A stretch of DNA of 64,000 nt from Calditrichota bacterium (GCA_008501765.1 QQUE01000007.1:310001-374000); one strand, 5' to 3'; positions 17,084 to 26,755 are shown, numbered from the stretch's first letter. Notes: generated from the sequence alone by a model not told the origin. A program made the numbers and translations.

Positions 17084-19174
17084 TCAACTAATTTTTGCAA
17101 ACTCCAGCTTTTTCAAATAACGATGAAAAAACTCCCAACGATCTGCTTTTGCCATCGCTTGTTGCAGCAACACTTCATCTTCCACAGTTAGAAACGCTTC
17201 ATCGCGTGCTTGCTCGAGAATGTCCGCGTCAGTGATGATATCGCCAATTTTAAAATCCGGCAATCCCGACTGTTTTGTTCCCAGAAATTCACCCGGGCCT
17301 CGAATTTCAAGATCAACTTCGGCTATTTTAAACCCATCGTTTGTTTCACACATGGTGTTGATGCGCCGCCGGGCTTCGGAATTCATCGGTGTTTCCGCGA
17401 TCAAAATACAAATGCTCTCTTTATCACCACGCCCTACCCTGCCGCGCAATTGGTGCAGTTGCGTCAGGCCAAATCGCTCGGCGTGTTCGATGGCCATTAT
17501 CGTTGCATTTGGCACGTCAACGCCGACTTCAATTACCGTTGTAGCGACCAGCAATTGCGTTTTTCCTGATTTAAATTTTGCCATGACCGCATCTTTTTCA
17601 GCAGATTTCAATCGGCCATGCAACAGTCCAATTTCAAATTGATCAAAGAAACTTTTTTTAACTTTATCATAGAACTCGGTCGCAGCACGCAGGTCAATTT
17701 TTTCTGATTCTTCCACCAGCGGAAAAACAATATAAGCTTGAGCGCCTTGCACCAATTCATCACGAATATAGTGATAAATTTCTTTTCGTGCTTTAGAAGG
17801 ACGCCAAACAGTGCGAATTGGTTTTCTTCCTTTTGGCAATTCATCAATTATGGAAACATCCAAATCGCCGTAAACCGTCATCGACAGCGTTCTGGGAATC
17901 GGGGTTGCGGTCATTACCAAAACATCCGGTTTTTTGCCTTTTTTTTGCAACTCACCGCGCTGCACTACCCCGAACCGATGTTGCTCGTCAATGATGCCGA
18001 TACCCAATTTTTTAAATTGCACCTTTTCCTGAATTATGGCGTGGGTTCCGACAATCACTTGTGCAACACCAGTTTGAATCTCACCGAGATACTGGTCTCT
18101 AACTTTTTTGGGTTGCCCGCCCAGTAAAATAACAGTTCGTATCCCTAACTCTTCAAGCAAGCCATTAATATTATGAAAATGCTGCTCAGCCAAAATCTCC
18201 GTGGGCGCCATCATTGCAGCCTGATAACCATTTTCAATAGCCATAAGCATTGCGATAACGGCGACGATTGTTTTTCCCGACCCGACATCGCCTTGAATAA
18301 GCCGGTTCATCGGCATTGGGCTGCGCATATCTTCCCAGATTTCCCGGCACACACGTTTTTGGGCATTGGTCATTTCAAACGGCAAATTCTCAATTAATTT
18401 CCGGGTTTTATCGCCAATTTCGGCAAAAGCAATGCCTTCAGCCAATGTGTGCATCTTTTGCCGTCGCAATGCCAGGATCAATTCCAGGTAGAAAAACTCA
18501 TCAAACTTCAACCGCTTTTGGGCCTGTTGCAATTCATCTGTAGATTCCGGTGAATGAATAAATCTTAACGCATCCGGTAGTGAAATGAGCTTATTATTAT
18601 TAATTACCGAATCGGGTAGAGATTCCTTGATCAGCTCACCATAAACTGCGATGGAATTCTGAATAAAACGCCGCATCGTTCGACTTTGCAATCCGCCCAG
18701 CCGTAATTTCTCACTGGAAGGATAAATCGGCACAATCGTGCCTGTATTTAAAGAATTCCAATTTCCGTCAGAATCGATACGGTCGAACTCCGGATGCACC
18801 ATTTGCAGGCCGCGGAAGTAGCCTATTTTTCCAAAGAACGCAAAACTATCACCGGTTTTGAATGCCCGCCGCCAAATATGCAGACTTTTGAACCAAATGC
18901 ATTGAATTAATCCACTGCCATCGCTCACGGTCGCAATAAACCGCGATCGTTTTCCGCGTATTTCTTCAACCTTGGTGATTTTACCAAGAATAGTTGTTTC
19001 TTCTCCCTCGTGTACTTCACGCAAGGGTTTTACGGTCGTACGATCAAGATAGCGGCGTGGAAAAAGATAAATCAAATCTTCCAAAGTGAGAACGCCGTGT
19101 TCTTTTAAAAGCGCCGCCCTCTTTTCTCCCACACCTTTAACAAAACGAATATCGATTGATTTTAAAGTTGGCAT
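17084..19174 (-). CDS. recG: ATP-dependent DNA helicase RecG
   Basis: RecG remodels stalled replication forks and Holliday junctions. The N-terminal wedge/OB domain covers about residues 1-260. The superfamily 2 helicase core follows, with RLIQGDVGSGKTIVA (Walker A), GIIDEQHRFGV (a DEQH-type Walker B), MTATPIPRTL, and the late QLHQLRGRVGRGDKE motif VI. I choose the ATG at 19174 (696 residues, starting MPTLKSIDIRF, which fits family starts). The longer frame beginning at 19231 uses TTG and runs into the neighbouring DUF4139 gene. The gene is followed by a 128-base spacer before the DUF2723 gene. Confidence 0.95.
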   Translation of the reverse strand: MPTLKSIDIRFVKGVGEKRAALLKEHGVLTLEDLIYLFPRRYLDRTTVKPLREVHEGEETTILGKITKVEEIRGKRSRFIATVSDGSGLIQCIWFKSLHIWRRAFKTGDSFAFFGKIGYFRGLQMVHPEFDRIDSDGNWNSLNTGTIVPIYPSSEKLRLGGLQSRTMRRFIQNSIAVYGELIKESLPDSVINNNKLISLPDALRFIHSPESTDELQQAQKRLKFDEFFYLELILALRRQKMHTLAEGIAFAEIGDKTRKLIENLPFEMTNAQKRVCREIWEDMRSPMPMNRLIQGDVGSGKTIVAVIAMLMAIENGYQAAMMAPTEILAEQHFHNINGLLEELGIRTVILLGGQPKKVRDQYLGEIQTGVAQVIVGTHAIIQEKVQFKKLGIGIIDEQHRFGVVQRGELQKKGKKPDVLVMTATPIPRTLSMTVYGDLDVSIIDELPKGRKPIRTVWRPSKARKEIYHYIRDELVQGAQAYIVFPLVEESEKIDLRAATEFYDKVKKSFFDQFEIGLLHGRLKSAEKDAVMAKFKSGKTQLLVATTVIEVGVDVPNATIMAIEHAERFGLTQLHQLRGRVGRGDKESICILIAETPMNSEARRRINTMCETNDGFKIAEVDLEIRGPGEFLGTKQSGLPDFKIGDIITDADILEQARDEAFLTVEDEVLLQQAMAKADRWEFFHRYLKKLEFAKIS

Positions 19175-19208
19175 TTTAAAGAAATTTTGGGGATTAAAGA
19201 AAGCGGAA

Positions 19209-20558
19209 TTACCATTGCGACCGAATGACAAATGTTAATTTTGATTCTTTATTTGCCGGAACTTTGACCAACCACTCTGCTTTATCAGCAGTTTTTTCTT
19301 TAACTGGCAAAGATGATTCTGTTATCCGCCAGTCGCCATGAAATCGCTCGATCACCCGGACTTCAATAGCTTGCTTTTTATGATTGCGCAGTGAGATTTC
19401 AAATGCCCGTTCGTTGCTTCGCTTCGAAAGTTTGTTGTTGTACAACTCCTTTCGCTCTCCGATGATATCAAACGCATTGCCAATTTTCAGGCGAATATCT
19501 TCATCTTTGGGAGTGTGCTTTATGTTATCCTCACCGAGAAAAATTTTACTGCCATCGTCGTCGGCTTTGTAAATCCGGGTCACTCCTGCTGGCAATGGCA
19601 TGCCCAGACCATCTTCTTCGCTGTTCCTGAATTTTATTTGCACAGCCACCGCGCGCGCATCGATGCTTCCGTTGTAAACATATTCTTTCAAAACTTTGGC
19701 AGTCGTGGGTTCGATGAACATGATCTGTTTTTGCTGCCTGTCTTTAACGAGAGCCGGACGTTTCAAGGAATATAGATGATATTCAAAAAACGATTTTTCT
19801 TCGAAAGCTGGTTGATCCGCCGACATGAGCGTTTCGACCATTCGTGCTTCTTTTCTTAGATACTTTTTCTGATTTATGTCTCCGGCAATCAATTTCAGTT
19901 TGGCATTTTTATAAGTTTTACCACTCCTGTTATCAATTGAAACCCAGCCAGCCAAAGAGATTTTATCATCATTTTCATTTAATTCGCCAACATATTCTGC
20001 CTGCCAGGAAATATTGTTGGTCAGGTAACTCACATCCAATACCCGGGAAGCAGTGCCGCTATTATTAATTTTCCAGAGCAAGGTTGGCCTTGTTCGTAAA
20101 CCTTCGGGTAACTTGCTGAACCGGGTCGAGAGAATTTCTTTCATTGCCATAACCAAAAGCTCCCCATCGGGCATTTGAAGAACCAGGTCATTGTGGGTAC
20201 GGTTAAGCAACGTGCCGGTAACTTCTCCACTATGCTCAGTCTGCAGAAAAATCTCTTTGTCCAAATATTTGTCAAAAATCTTATTACCATCGACTAAGTC
20301 GTATTCATAATTTTGCTCAATAATCTGCAAAGATGACGGCGAATTTTTGACATTTATTAATACACTCGCCGGGATAATATGCGACGCCACGTCGGGAAAC
20401 TCCATAATACTTTCGCCGGCTACAATTTTCACATCGCGGGTTTCGTTTACCAGAGCTAAATTATTGTTATAAATCGTCAGGTGCACTTTATCCTGACCTT
20501 GTACCTGAATTTGCACTAAAAAGAAAAGACCAATCAGATAAAACATCCTGAATTTCAT
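19209..20558 (-). CDS. DUF4139 domain-containing exported protein
   Basis: This 449-residue protein has an N-terminal signal peptide (FRMFYLIGLFFLVQIQVQGQ). A largely beta-structured mature region carries VHLTIYNNNLALVNETRDV near the start, VSYLTNNISWQAEYV in the middle (DUF4139-type) and LPAGVTRIYKADDDGSKIFLGED later. DUF4139 proteins are exported proteins of unknown function, often in aspartate-rich, surface or polysaccharide contexts. It lies 15 bases downstream of valS and ends just upstream of recG, so it may ride on the valS transcript. No catalytic motif is evident. Confidence 0.8.
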   Translation of the reverse strand: MKFRMFYLIGLFFLVQIQVQGQDKVHLTIYNNNLALVNETRDVKIVAGESIMEFPDVASHIIPASVLINVKNSPSSLQIIEQNYEYDLVDGNKIFDKYLDKEIFLQTEHSGEVTGTLLNRTHNDLVLQMPDGELLVMAMKEILSTRFSKLPEGLRTRPTLLWKINNSGTASRVLDVSYLTNNISWQAEYVGELNENDDKISLAGWVSIDNRSGKTYKNAKLKLIAGDINQKKYLRKEARMVETLMSADQPAFEEKSFFEYHLYSLKRPALVKDRQQKQIMFIEPTTAKVLKEYVYNGSIDARAVAVQIKFRNSEEDGLGMPLPAGVTRIYKADDDGSKIFLGEDNIKHTPKDEDIRLKIGNAFDIIGERKELYNNKLSKRSNERAFEISLRNHKKQAIEVRVIERFHGDWRITESSLPVKEKTADKAEWLVKVPANKESKLTFVIRSQW

Positions 20559-20572
20559 CGTCCTGTCTCCAT

Positions 20573-23281
20573 TTAATTCGACAATTGTTCAAGATTTTCG
20601 GTGATTTTATCCAACGTCAATCGCCAATCCTGAAGTTTTTGTTTCTCACGTTCAATAACTTGCTCAGGAGCACGGTCAAGAAAATCGTTATTTTCCAATT
20701 TCCTGGACAAGCCAATCAATTGTTTGTCCAGGCGTGTTCTTTCTTTTTCCAAACGCTGCTTTTCTTTATCAATATCGATGAGTCCGGAAAGTGGCACAAA
20801 TACTTCCATTTTATTAACTACAGCCATTGCTGAAAGTTCGGGGCGTTTCAATTCATGATTCGCCTGAATATTATCAACATTGGCCAATTGATTAAAATAT
20901 GGTAAATATGTTTTAACAAGCTCCGCCACATGGTCATCAGCACCGGAGATCAAAAGGCTGGCCGGATTTTTCGGGGGCACATTCATCTCCCCGCGTATGT
21001 TGCGCACAGCGTTAATCAATGACTGTAAAAAATCGGCATCCGCCTCAATATTTTTGTTCTCAAATTGTGCATCAATTGTTGGCCATTCTACTTGCATTAT
21101 GCAATCTTTTTCAGATAAACCAATATGCTGCCAAATTTCTTCGGTGATGAAAGGAATGAGCGGGTGCAACAATTTGAGGATACCTTTTAGTGTAAACAAG
21201 GCAACTGTGATAGAAGCCCTCCGCAGTTCTTCATCCTGACCATAAAGCCTCGGTTTTGAGAGCTCAAGATACCAATCACAATATTCCCGCCAGAAAAAAG
21301 CATGCAAAGCGTTGACAGCGTCATGAAACTTGAATTCCTCAAATCCTTTCGTTACTCTCCGAATTGTCGTTGTATAGCGACTTAAAATCCATTCATCTGC
21401 CAAATCGAGTTTGCCGGCTTTTTTATAAGATACAACATCATCAAGATTTGAATTAGCAATAATTTCTTCATTCAAATGCATGCCAAGAAAACGGAATGAA
21501 TTCCATAATTTATTGGTGAAATTTCGTCCGATTTCAAAATCTTTTTTGCCGAGAAAAATATCCTGGCCTTCGGATGAAAGACTGAGCAAGGTGTAGCGGA
21601 CGGCATCCGCACTGTATTTCTCGATCATCTCCAATGGATCGATGCCGTTTCCGAGACTTTTGCTCATTTTGTGGCCGTTTTCATCACGGACGATGCCATT
21701 GAAATAAACATTGTCAAATGGTATTTCTTCACGAAATTCGAGGCCAGCCATAATCATGCGGGCCACCCAGAAAAAGATGATATCCGCGCCGGTGACCAGG
21801 GTATTTGTTGGATAAAAATATTTTAGAGATTCTGTTTCTTCCGGCCAGCCCAGGGTAGAAAAAGGCCAGAGCTGGGAAGAAAACCACGTGTCGAGAACAT
21901 CTGGATCCTGCGTCCATTTTTCATCGGCTGTTGATGGATCAGTTGCACTCACTTTTATCTCACCTGCCGCATTGTACCAGGCCGGAATTCGATGTCCCCA
22001 CCACAATTGGCGTGAAATACACCAATCGCGAATATTGTTCATCCAGTGCTCGTAAGTTTTATCGTAACGGCCTTCAGGATACAATTTGACCTTGCCACTG
22101 TGAACAGCTTCCAGAGCTTTTTCCGCAAGCGGTTTCATTTTTACAAACCATTGCTCGGAAAGATACGGCTCGATGGGAACTTTGGAGCGGTAGCTGTGCC
22201 CGATTGAGTGCACATGCTCTTCAATTTTAACAATATCACCTTGTTTTCGCAATTCTGCCACGATGCGTTTTCGTGCCTCAAATCTTTCGACACCTGCCAG
22301 AAAATCCGGAATTGGGAGTTCTTCTGTATGTTCGCTGCCATTGACGAGAACACAATATTTTAAAATGCAGCCGTCTTTGTCCATGACAACCAATTGATCG
22401 AGGTTATGCCGTTCCCCCATTTCAAAATCGTTTGGGTCATGCGCGGGTGTTGCTTTAACAAAACCGGAGCCAAATTCTTTGTCAACGTGTTCGTCTGCAA
22501 AAATTGCGACTTCCCTGTTTACAAAGGGGATAATTACTTTTTTACCGATAAGGTGCTGTTTTTCCGCATCGTCGGGTGCAATCGCAATCCCCGAATCGCC
22601 AAGCAAAGTTTCCGGACGTGTTGTCGCTACCACCAGGAATTCGTCAGAGTCCGTGAAATAATATTTAATATGATATAATTTTCCCTGCACCTCTTTATGT
22701 TCGACTTCGTCATCTGCAAGGGCTGTCGCCGAGGCAGGATCCCAGTTCACAATACGTTGGCCTTTGTAAATTAAACCGCGTTCGTAAAGCTTGATAAACA
22801 CATCCTGCACCGCTTCCGAAAGGCCTTCGTCCATGGTAAATCGTTCTCTCTCCCAATCGCAGGCACACCCCAGTTTTTTTAACTGGTCGATTATAATCGC
22901 ACCGTGTTTTTCTTTCCATTCCCAAACGCGTTCAACAAACTTTTCCCGGCCAAAATCATGGCGTGTTTTATTTTCGTTTTGTTTTAAATCGCGTTCGACA
23001 ACTGTTTGGGTAGCAATTCCTGCGTGGTCGGTTCCCGGCATCCACATGGTTTCAAAACCGAGCATTTTTTTAAATCGAATGAGAATATCCTGCAATGTAT
23101 TGTTGTAGGCATGGCCCATGTGCAAGCGGTCGGTTACATTTGGTGGTGGGATAACGATTGAATATGGTTTTTTATCGGGATTCGGTTTCCCATGAAAAAC
23201 ATTGGCATCCAGCCAAAACTGGTAGATGCGTTCTTCAATTTTTTCCGGATCATAAATTTTGTCGATTTCAGTAAAACTCAT
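20573..23281 (-). CDS. valS: Valine--tRNA ligase
   Basis: This 902-residue class I aminoacyl-tRNA synthetase joins valine to tRNA(Val). The HIGH-like signature is PPPNVTDRLHMGHAYNN near residues 46-62. The editing domain includes TTRPETLLGDSGIAI and ATPAHDPNDF, the catalytic loop is KMSKSLGNGIDP near 525-536, and the C-terminus has the ValRS-specific coiled coil (EKQRLEKERTRLDKQL). All domains are present and the length is normal. The 413-base upstream spacer shows no T-box-like structure that I can recognise. Confidence 0.96.
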   Translation of the reverse strand: MSFTEIDKIYDPEKIEERIYQFWLDANVFHGKPNPDKKPYSIVIPPPNVTDRLHMGHAYNNTLQDILIRFKKMLGFETMWMPGTDHAGIATQTVVERDLKQNENKTRHDFGREKFVERVWEWKEKHGAIIIDQLKKLGCACDWERERFTMDEGLSEAVQDVFIKLYERGLIYKGQRIVNWDPASATALADDEVEHKEVQGKLYHIKYYFTDSDEFLVVATTRPETLLGDSGIAIAPDDAEKQHLIGKKVIIPFVNREVAIFADEHVDKEFGSGFVKATPAHDPNDFEMGERHNLDQLVVMDKDGCILKYCVLVNGSEHTEELPIPDFLAGVERFEARKRIVAELRKQGDIVKIEEHVHSIGHSYRSKVPIEPYLSEQWFVKMKPLAEKALEAVHSGKVKLYPEGRYDKTYEHWMNNIRDWCISRQLWWGHRIPAWYNAAGEIKVSATDPSTADEKWTQDPDVLDTWFSSQLWPFSTLGWPEETESLKYFYPTNTLVTGADIIFFWVARMIMAGLEFREEIPFDNVYFNGIVRDENGHKMSKSLGNGIDPLEMIEKYSADAVRYTLLSLSSEGQDIFLGKKDFEIGRNFTNKLWNSFRFLGMHLNEEIIANSNLDDVVSYKKAGKLDLADEWILSRYTTTIRRVTKGFEEFKFHDAVNALHAFFWREYCDWYLELSKPRLYGQDEELRRASITVALFTLKGILKLLHPLIPFITEEIWQHIGLSEKDCIMQVEWPTIDAQFENKNIEADADFLQSLINAVRNIRGEMNVPPKNPASLLISGADDHVAELVKTYLPYFNQLANVDNIQANHELKRPELSAMAVVNKMEVFVPLSGLIDIDKEKQRLEKERTRLDKQLIGLSRKLENNDFLDRAPEQVIEREKQKLQDWRLTLDKITENLEQLSN

Positions 23282-23694
23282 GCACTACTCCAACGAAGAT
23301 TCTGTCTAACTTCCAAAAAAATATATAGAACGCGAATATAATTAATCACTACTAAAATGTCAACAAATTGCTCGATTGATAAATTCTCAAAATGAATCCA
23401 ACAGATATTGTCATTTGAACCGTCTTTCAAACACCGTAAAAACAAAAGAATCATAGGAGAATTATTAAGGCTGCCATGTTGTGAATTTATTTCTTCGTTC
23501 GCCGTCAAACCACCACACTGTCTGTAGAAATTTGAGAACTTTGAGATATTCAACAATAAAAAAACAGGTATTATCAATCTGATGCAATTATTGCTATTAA
23601 GAGATTATTTTGCCAAGTCGATAATAAAATCAAGCGAAGAATGCACACATGACTGAATGCAAACGCACATCATAGAATTGGAGACGAAGCCATA
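23282..23694. other. Intergenic region between divergent valS and the HD-GYP gene
   Basis: This 413-base spacer separates divergently transcribed genes and should hold both promoters. It is AT-rich. A 99-codon minus-strand frame spans part of it but has no recognisable domain or ribosome site and overlaps the valS start, so I do not call it. No clear operator, riboswitch or repeat is seen. Confidence 0.4.
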
Positions 23695-24939
23695 ATGCAA
23701 TCCGGTAATAACGCTGCTACTGTGAATGGTGTTCAGGACAAACCAGCGGTGAAAATAGAGGCCACAAAATTCAAAGAAAATACTTACAGAAAAAGAGATT
23801 CGCTCACCGGTTTATTGAATCATGCCAGTTTTCATACGGAGCTCGTGCAATCGTTCAAATTTGCGAAAACAAGAAAGATTCCCATTGCACTGCTTTTAAT
23901 TGATATTGACTTTTTTCATGCGGTTAATCACCGCTACAGCTACGAGTTTGGCGATTACATTCTCGCATCGGTTGCCAAGGTTATCCAGCGCACTATACAC
24001 AGCAGTGCGGCCATTGCCCGATTTAGTGGCGAACAATTTTCCATAGTATGGTTTCCGGAATCCCAGGATGAGGCCATAAGCAAAGCTGAAGAATTGCGTC
24101 AAAAAATTGCCAATAATCAAGTGGTCTCCAAGCAATTTTCCACTTATGTGACTGTGAGCGCCGGATTAACGGTCAACGATGGTCATTTAAAAAACTCCAA
24201 CGAACTCCTTTCGGCAAGTCAACTCGTTCTAAAAACGGCGAAGAGTGAAGGAAGAAACCGGATTTGCTATTGGTCCCCTCCTGAAAAAAAGAAACATCAA
24301 GAATTAGCTACCGAGAATGATATTCTTGTCGAATTACAGCAGAAGTTTGCTGAGATGGAACATGAAATCAAATCGTTCGGCACCTCAGAAATACGCACTA
24401 TTCTCGACGACTTGAGCATCCCGGATGGTTTAAGTGACGAACACGCAGAAAATGTCGCTTTCATCTCCGCATCTATCGCCGATGAACTGGGATTGAGTGA
24501 GCACCAAATCGATACGATAATTTCTGCTGCACTCTTGCATGATATTGGAAAATTGGGAATCGATAGAAATATTCTTTCCAAACCCGGACCTCTGACTGAA
24601 GATGAGTTTGAAGAAATTAAAAAACACCCGCTTTTAGGGGTTGAGTTTTTAAATGAGTCGCAATTTCTCGACAAAGAGTTGCCGCTGATCTTGCACCATC
24701 ACGAGCGTTTTGATGGCAAAGGATATCCGAACGGACTGAAGGGTGAAGCGATTCCGGTCGGCGCCCGGATTATCGGGATTGCGGAGACAATTGATGGATT
24801 GTTATCAGGCTCCACTTATAGGGAAGCATTGTCATTGCGCGCAACACTGACTGAACTGCGGCGTTGTGCGGGAACACAGTTTGACCCAAAAATTGTTGAG
24901 ATAGCCATAAAATTATTGGAAACAGGACGTATTGGCTGA
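23695..24939 (+). CDS. Degenerate GGDEF domain / HD-GYP phosphodiesterase protein
   Basis: This 414-residue protein combines a diguanylate-cyclase-like domain (about 35-190) with a C-terminal HD-GYP domain (about 240-410). The first keeps RDSLTGLLNHASF and the DID metal site, but the signature loop reads SGEQF instead of GG(D/E)EF: the fourth-position Glu is Gln, so cyclase activity is doubtful. The HD-GYP part has LLHDIGKLGI, HHERFDGKGYPNGL and GARIIGIAETIDGL, so it should hydrolyse cyclic di-GMP. No sensory domain or membrane segment is seen at the N-terminus. A response regulator gene follows 49 bases downstream, probably in the same transcript. Regulation of c-di-GMP in the cytoplasm is the likely role. 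Confidence 0.87.
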   Translation: MQSGNNAATVNGVQDKPAVKIEATKFKENTYRKRDSLTGLLNHASFHTELVQSFKFAKTRKIPIALLLIDIDFFHAVNHRYSYEFGDYILASVAKVIQRTIHSSAAIARFSGEQFSIVWFPESQDEAISKAEELRQKIANNQVVSKQFSTYVTVSAGLTVNDGHLKNSNELLSASQLVLKTAKSEGRNRICYWSPPEKKKHQELATENDILVELQQKFAEMEHEIKSFGTSEIRTILDDLSIPDGLSDEHAENVAFISASIADELGLSEHQIDTIISAALLHDIGKLGIDRNILSKPGPLTEDEFEEIKKHPLLGVEFLNESQFLDKELPLILHHHERFDGKGYPNGLKGEAIPVGARIIGIAETIDGLLSGSTYREALSLRATLTELRRCAGTQFDPKIVEIAIKLLETGRIG

Positions 24940-24988
24940 TATAAAATTAACCAGGAAAAAATATTACCTTTTTCTTTAGGATTCTTAA

Positions 24989-25456
24989 ATGGAAAATATT
25001 CTCATAGTTGATGATGAGAAAGCCATATTGGATATGATGGCTGAAACTATTTCCCGTTGGGGATACAATCCGATTACCGCCGACAATGGCGACACGGCAA
25101 TCGAAAAAATCCATAACACACCGATTGATTTGCTGCTCACAGATTTTCGGTTACCAAAACGGAATGGAATCGAGTTGGTTAAAGAAATCAAAGAAGTGGA
25201 TCCAACCACCAAGGCGATCCTGTTTACGGGTTACTCCGGTATTGATAATGCGATTGATGCATTTAATGCGGGCGTTTCCGATTATTTGGTAAAACCGGTT
25301 GATTTAACGGAATTGCACGAGAAAATCGACAGTCAGTTAAACAACAGAAAGGTCGGCAAGAAATTTAAGACTATCAAAAGCCTAAATTGGGGGATGTTAA
25401 TTTCCATTCCAATTTGGCTGATTTTAGGGATCATATTTATTAAATTGTTGGGGTGA
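24989..25456 (+). CDS. Response regulator receiver domain with C-terminal membrane anchor
   Basis: The first 120 residues are a CheY-like receiver: ILIVDDEKAIL holds the acidic pocket, LLLTDFRLP carries the phosphorylatable Asp, FTGYSG has the switch Thr, and DYLVKPVDL has the conserved Lys. Instead of an output domain the protein ends in a basic linker (NNRKVGKKFKTIKS) and one hydrophobic helix (about 135-154, GMLISIPIWLILGIIFIKLL) at the extreme C-terminus, so it looks tail-anchored. Total length is 155 residues. Placed directly after an HD-GYP protein, it may control that enzyme or a membrane partner. No histidine kinase is nearby. Confidence 0.87.
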   Translation: MENILIVDDEKAILDMMAETISRWGYNPITADNGDTAIEKIHNTPIDLLLTDFRLPKRNGIELVKEIKEVDPTTKAILFTGYSGIDNAIDAFNAGVSDYLVKPVDLTELHEKIDSQLNNRKVGKKFKTIKSLNWGMLISIPIWLILGIIFIKLLG

Positions 25457-25547
25457 TATCTGATTTCTTGAGGAAGACTGGATCAATTTTGAAGGCGATT
25501 ATTATTTATGGTTTGTTCGATGTAGGCTCAAAATGAATATGAAACAG

Positions 25548-25663
25548 GTCATCCCGGCTCGAGTGCCAACGAGATGCCGGGATCTCCCGGGCAAAGTATT
25601 TAAACCATTGTTCGAGTAACTCGTTTGGGATCCCGCATTTTGCACAGCAAAAACCGGAATGAC
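25548..25663. repeat. REP-like imperfect palindrome, copy 1
   Basis: The element is bounded by GTCATCCCGG on the left and CCGGAATGAC on the right, with internal CCGGGAT-type half sites. The same terminal pair encloses related sequences at 26535-26633, 42155-42241, 43044-43120 and 43806-43901. Its ends are inverted repeats and it sits wholly in a spacer, as expected of a REP/MITE-type family. Confidence 0.7.
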
Positions 25664-25811
25664 AAAACATATTAGTGCAATTTCCTTATGCCGACCTCAC
25701 GCTAATTAACCTGCTTTATTCATATAAATTTATTAAAATATACTTAACCTATTGACAATTCGATATTTGAGATAAAACGTTCAGAAAAACTAAATTTCTA
25801 TTAAAATTATC

Positions 25812-25899
25812 TCTCACAAAGCCCACAAAAGTAAGTTTTGTAAGTATTTAAATATTTTCTTTGCGGACTTAGTGCCTTTGCGTGAGAATTATTCAGTTT
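25812..25899. repeat. Short dispersed repeat with TCTCAC / GTGAGA ends
   Basis: The element starts CTCTCACAAAGCCCACAAAA and ends near CTTTGCGTGAGAATTATTCA, so its ends are roughly inverted. The right part (25855-25899) is clearly related to 35307-35351 in the spacer after hypF, sharing TTTCTTTG, GGRCTT, GTG and TTATTCAG in the same order. Confidence 0.55.
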
Positions 25900-25993
25900 A
25901 AATGATAATCGCTTTTTTTTAAAACAATAACCTGTTCCTTGGTGAAAGAAATGACTACTGGGGCAGAATGAATGGTGTGCAAGTGATTCAAAA

Positions 25994-26464
25994 TTAATTT
26001 ATAAACATTTGTGAAATTTCATCAATCAGAAGATTCATCGATTTTTCGACGGGCGCAGACAGCTTATTTCCATAAGTGTAGTCCGCTCCTTCTATCCCAA
26101 AAAATGAAAGCTTTCGAGGCAACTGATCCAGTTTTCGAGCGAGTGCCAAAATTTCTGCTATGCCAAAAGAATGGCTGGAAAAATTGAATAAATCAGAATC
26201 AGAGCTATTTTCCAGTAAATCAAGGCGAAAAATTGTCCCCGGTGTTTTTTTAGATGAAACGGCGTCACAAAGTATCACGTGGTCTCGCCCCTGCCACAAA
26301 TCCAGAAGAGAAAAAAGTTCGCTCGATAAAGTTACAATTTCAATTCCGGAAATATTTTTTTGTTCAAGTCGTTTAGCTATCAAGAGGCCGAGGCTGTCAT
26401 CGCCCCGAAATTCATTGCCAATTCCAACAAAAAGTTTGGAGGGATTTAGGATATTAACTGTCAT
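25994..26464 (-). CDS. Hydrogenase maturation endopeptidase (HyaD/HycI/HoxW family)
   Basis: This 156-residue protein has the family features LFVGIGNEFRGDDSLGLLIA (the GxGNxxxxDD metal-binding N-terminus), HVILCDAVSS with the conserved second Asp, and SSHSFGIAEIL with the Ni-sensing His. Such proteases remove the C-terminal peptide of the NiFe-hydrogenase large subunit after nickel insertion. It lies about 300 bases downstream of the large-subunit gene on the same strand, so it is the obvious partner. A hairpin and a REP element lie between the two genes, so it may be transcribed partly independently. Confidence 0.88.
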   Translation of the reverse strand: MTVNILNPSKLFVGIGNEFRGDDSLGLLIAKRLEQKNISGIEIVTLSSELFSLLDLWQGRDHVILCDAVSSKKTPGTIFRLDLLENSSDSDLFNFSSHSFGIAEILALARKLDQLPRKLSFFGIEGADYTYGNKLSAPVEKSMNLLIDEISQMFIN

Positions 26465-26534
26465 AAAATTATAAAATTAACCTGTTGTGCAAAATGAAAA
26501 TTTTTCACAAATCATCTTTTGTTCAGCTTCCTTT

Positions 26535-26633
26535 GTCACCCCCGCTTGTGTTTTTCGCAATACCGGTGTCTCGCTGATTCTGGCCTAAATGTCAGAAGAT
26601 TCCGGTATTTCCCGCTGTTAAAACCGGAATGAC
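26535..26633. repeat. REP-like imperfect palindrome, copy 2
   Basis: It begins GTCACCCCCGCTTGTGTTTT and ends AAAACCGGAATGAC. It is the closest relative of the copy at 43806-43901: both contain GTGTTTT, GCAATACCGG, GTCTC and CCGGTATTTC in the same order. Confidence 0.7.
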
Positions 26634-26723
26634 GCGCACAGGAATATCTTAATATTTTTCGTGCGTATTCTATTTTGAACACCAGGTTAAAATAAGTATA
26701 AATATCTTTCTATTTTACAATTT

Positions 26724-26755
26724 AACCGCACAAAGAACCCATCCTTTATGCGGTT
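26724..26755 (-). terminator. Hairpin downstream of hydrogenase large subunit gene
   Basis: AACCGCACAAAG and CTTTATGCGGTT form a 12-base stem with one mismatch around an 8-base loop. On the minus strand it lies 6 bases after the large-subunit stop codon and is followed by AAATTGT rather than a strong U-run. It may end or attenuate the operon transcript or protect its 3' end. Confidence 0.5.

Larger units (their letters stand above)
25457..25993. other. Intergenic spacer with two kinds of short repeats
   Basis: This 537-base non-coding spacer lies between the response regulator gene and the convergent hydrogenase protease gene. It contains a REP-like palindromic element (25548-25663) and a second repeat ending in a sequence shared with the spacer after hypF (25812-25899). 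The rest is AT-rich and shows no open frame of note. Confidence 0.6.

Noticed and set aside
23278-23577. A 99-codon minus-strand frame upstream of valS
   Set aside because: There is no domain, no ribosome site and no protein-like composition, and it overlaps the valS start; probably chance.
23282-23694. Possible T-box leader for valS
   Set aside because: No T-box consensus (TGGNACC-type) or specifier stem could be recognised, and such leaders are mainly found in Firmicutes.
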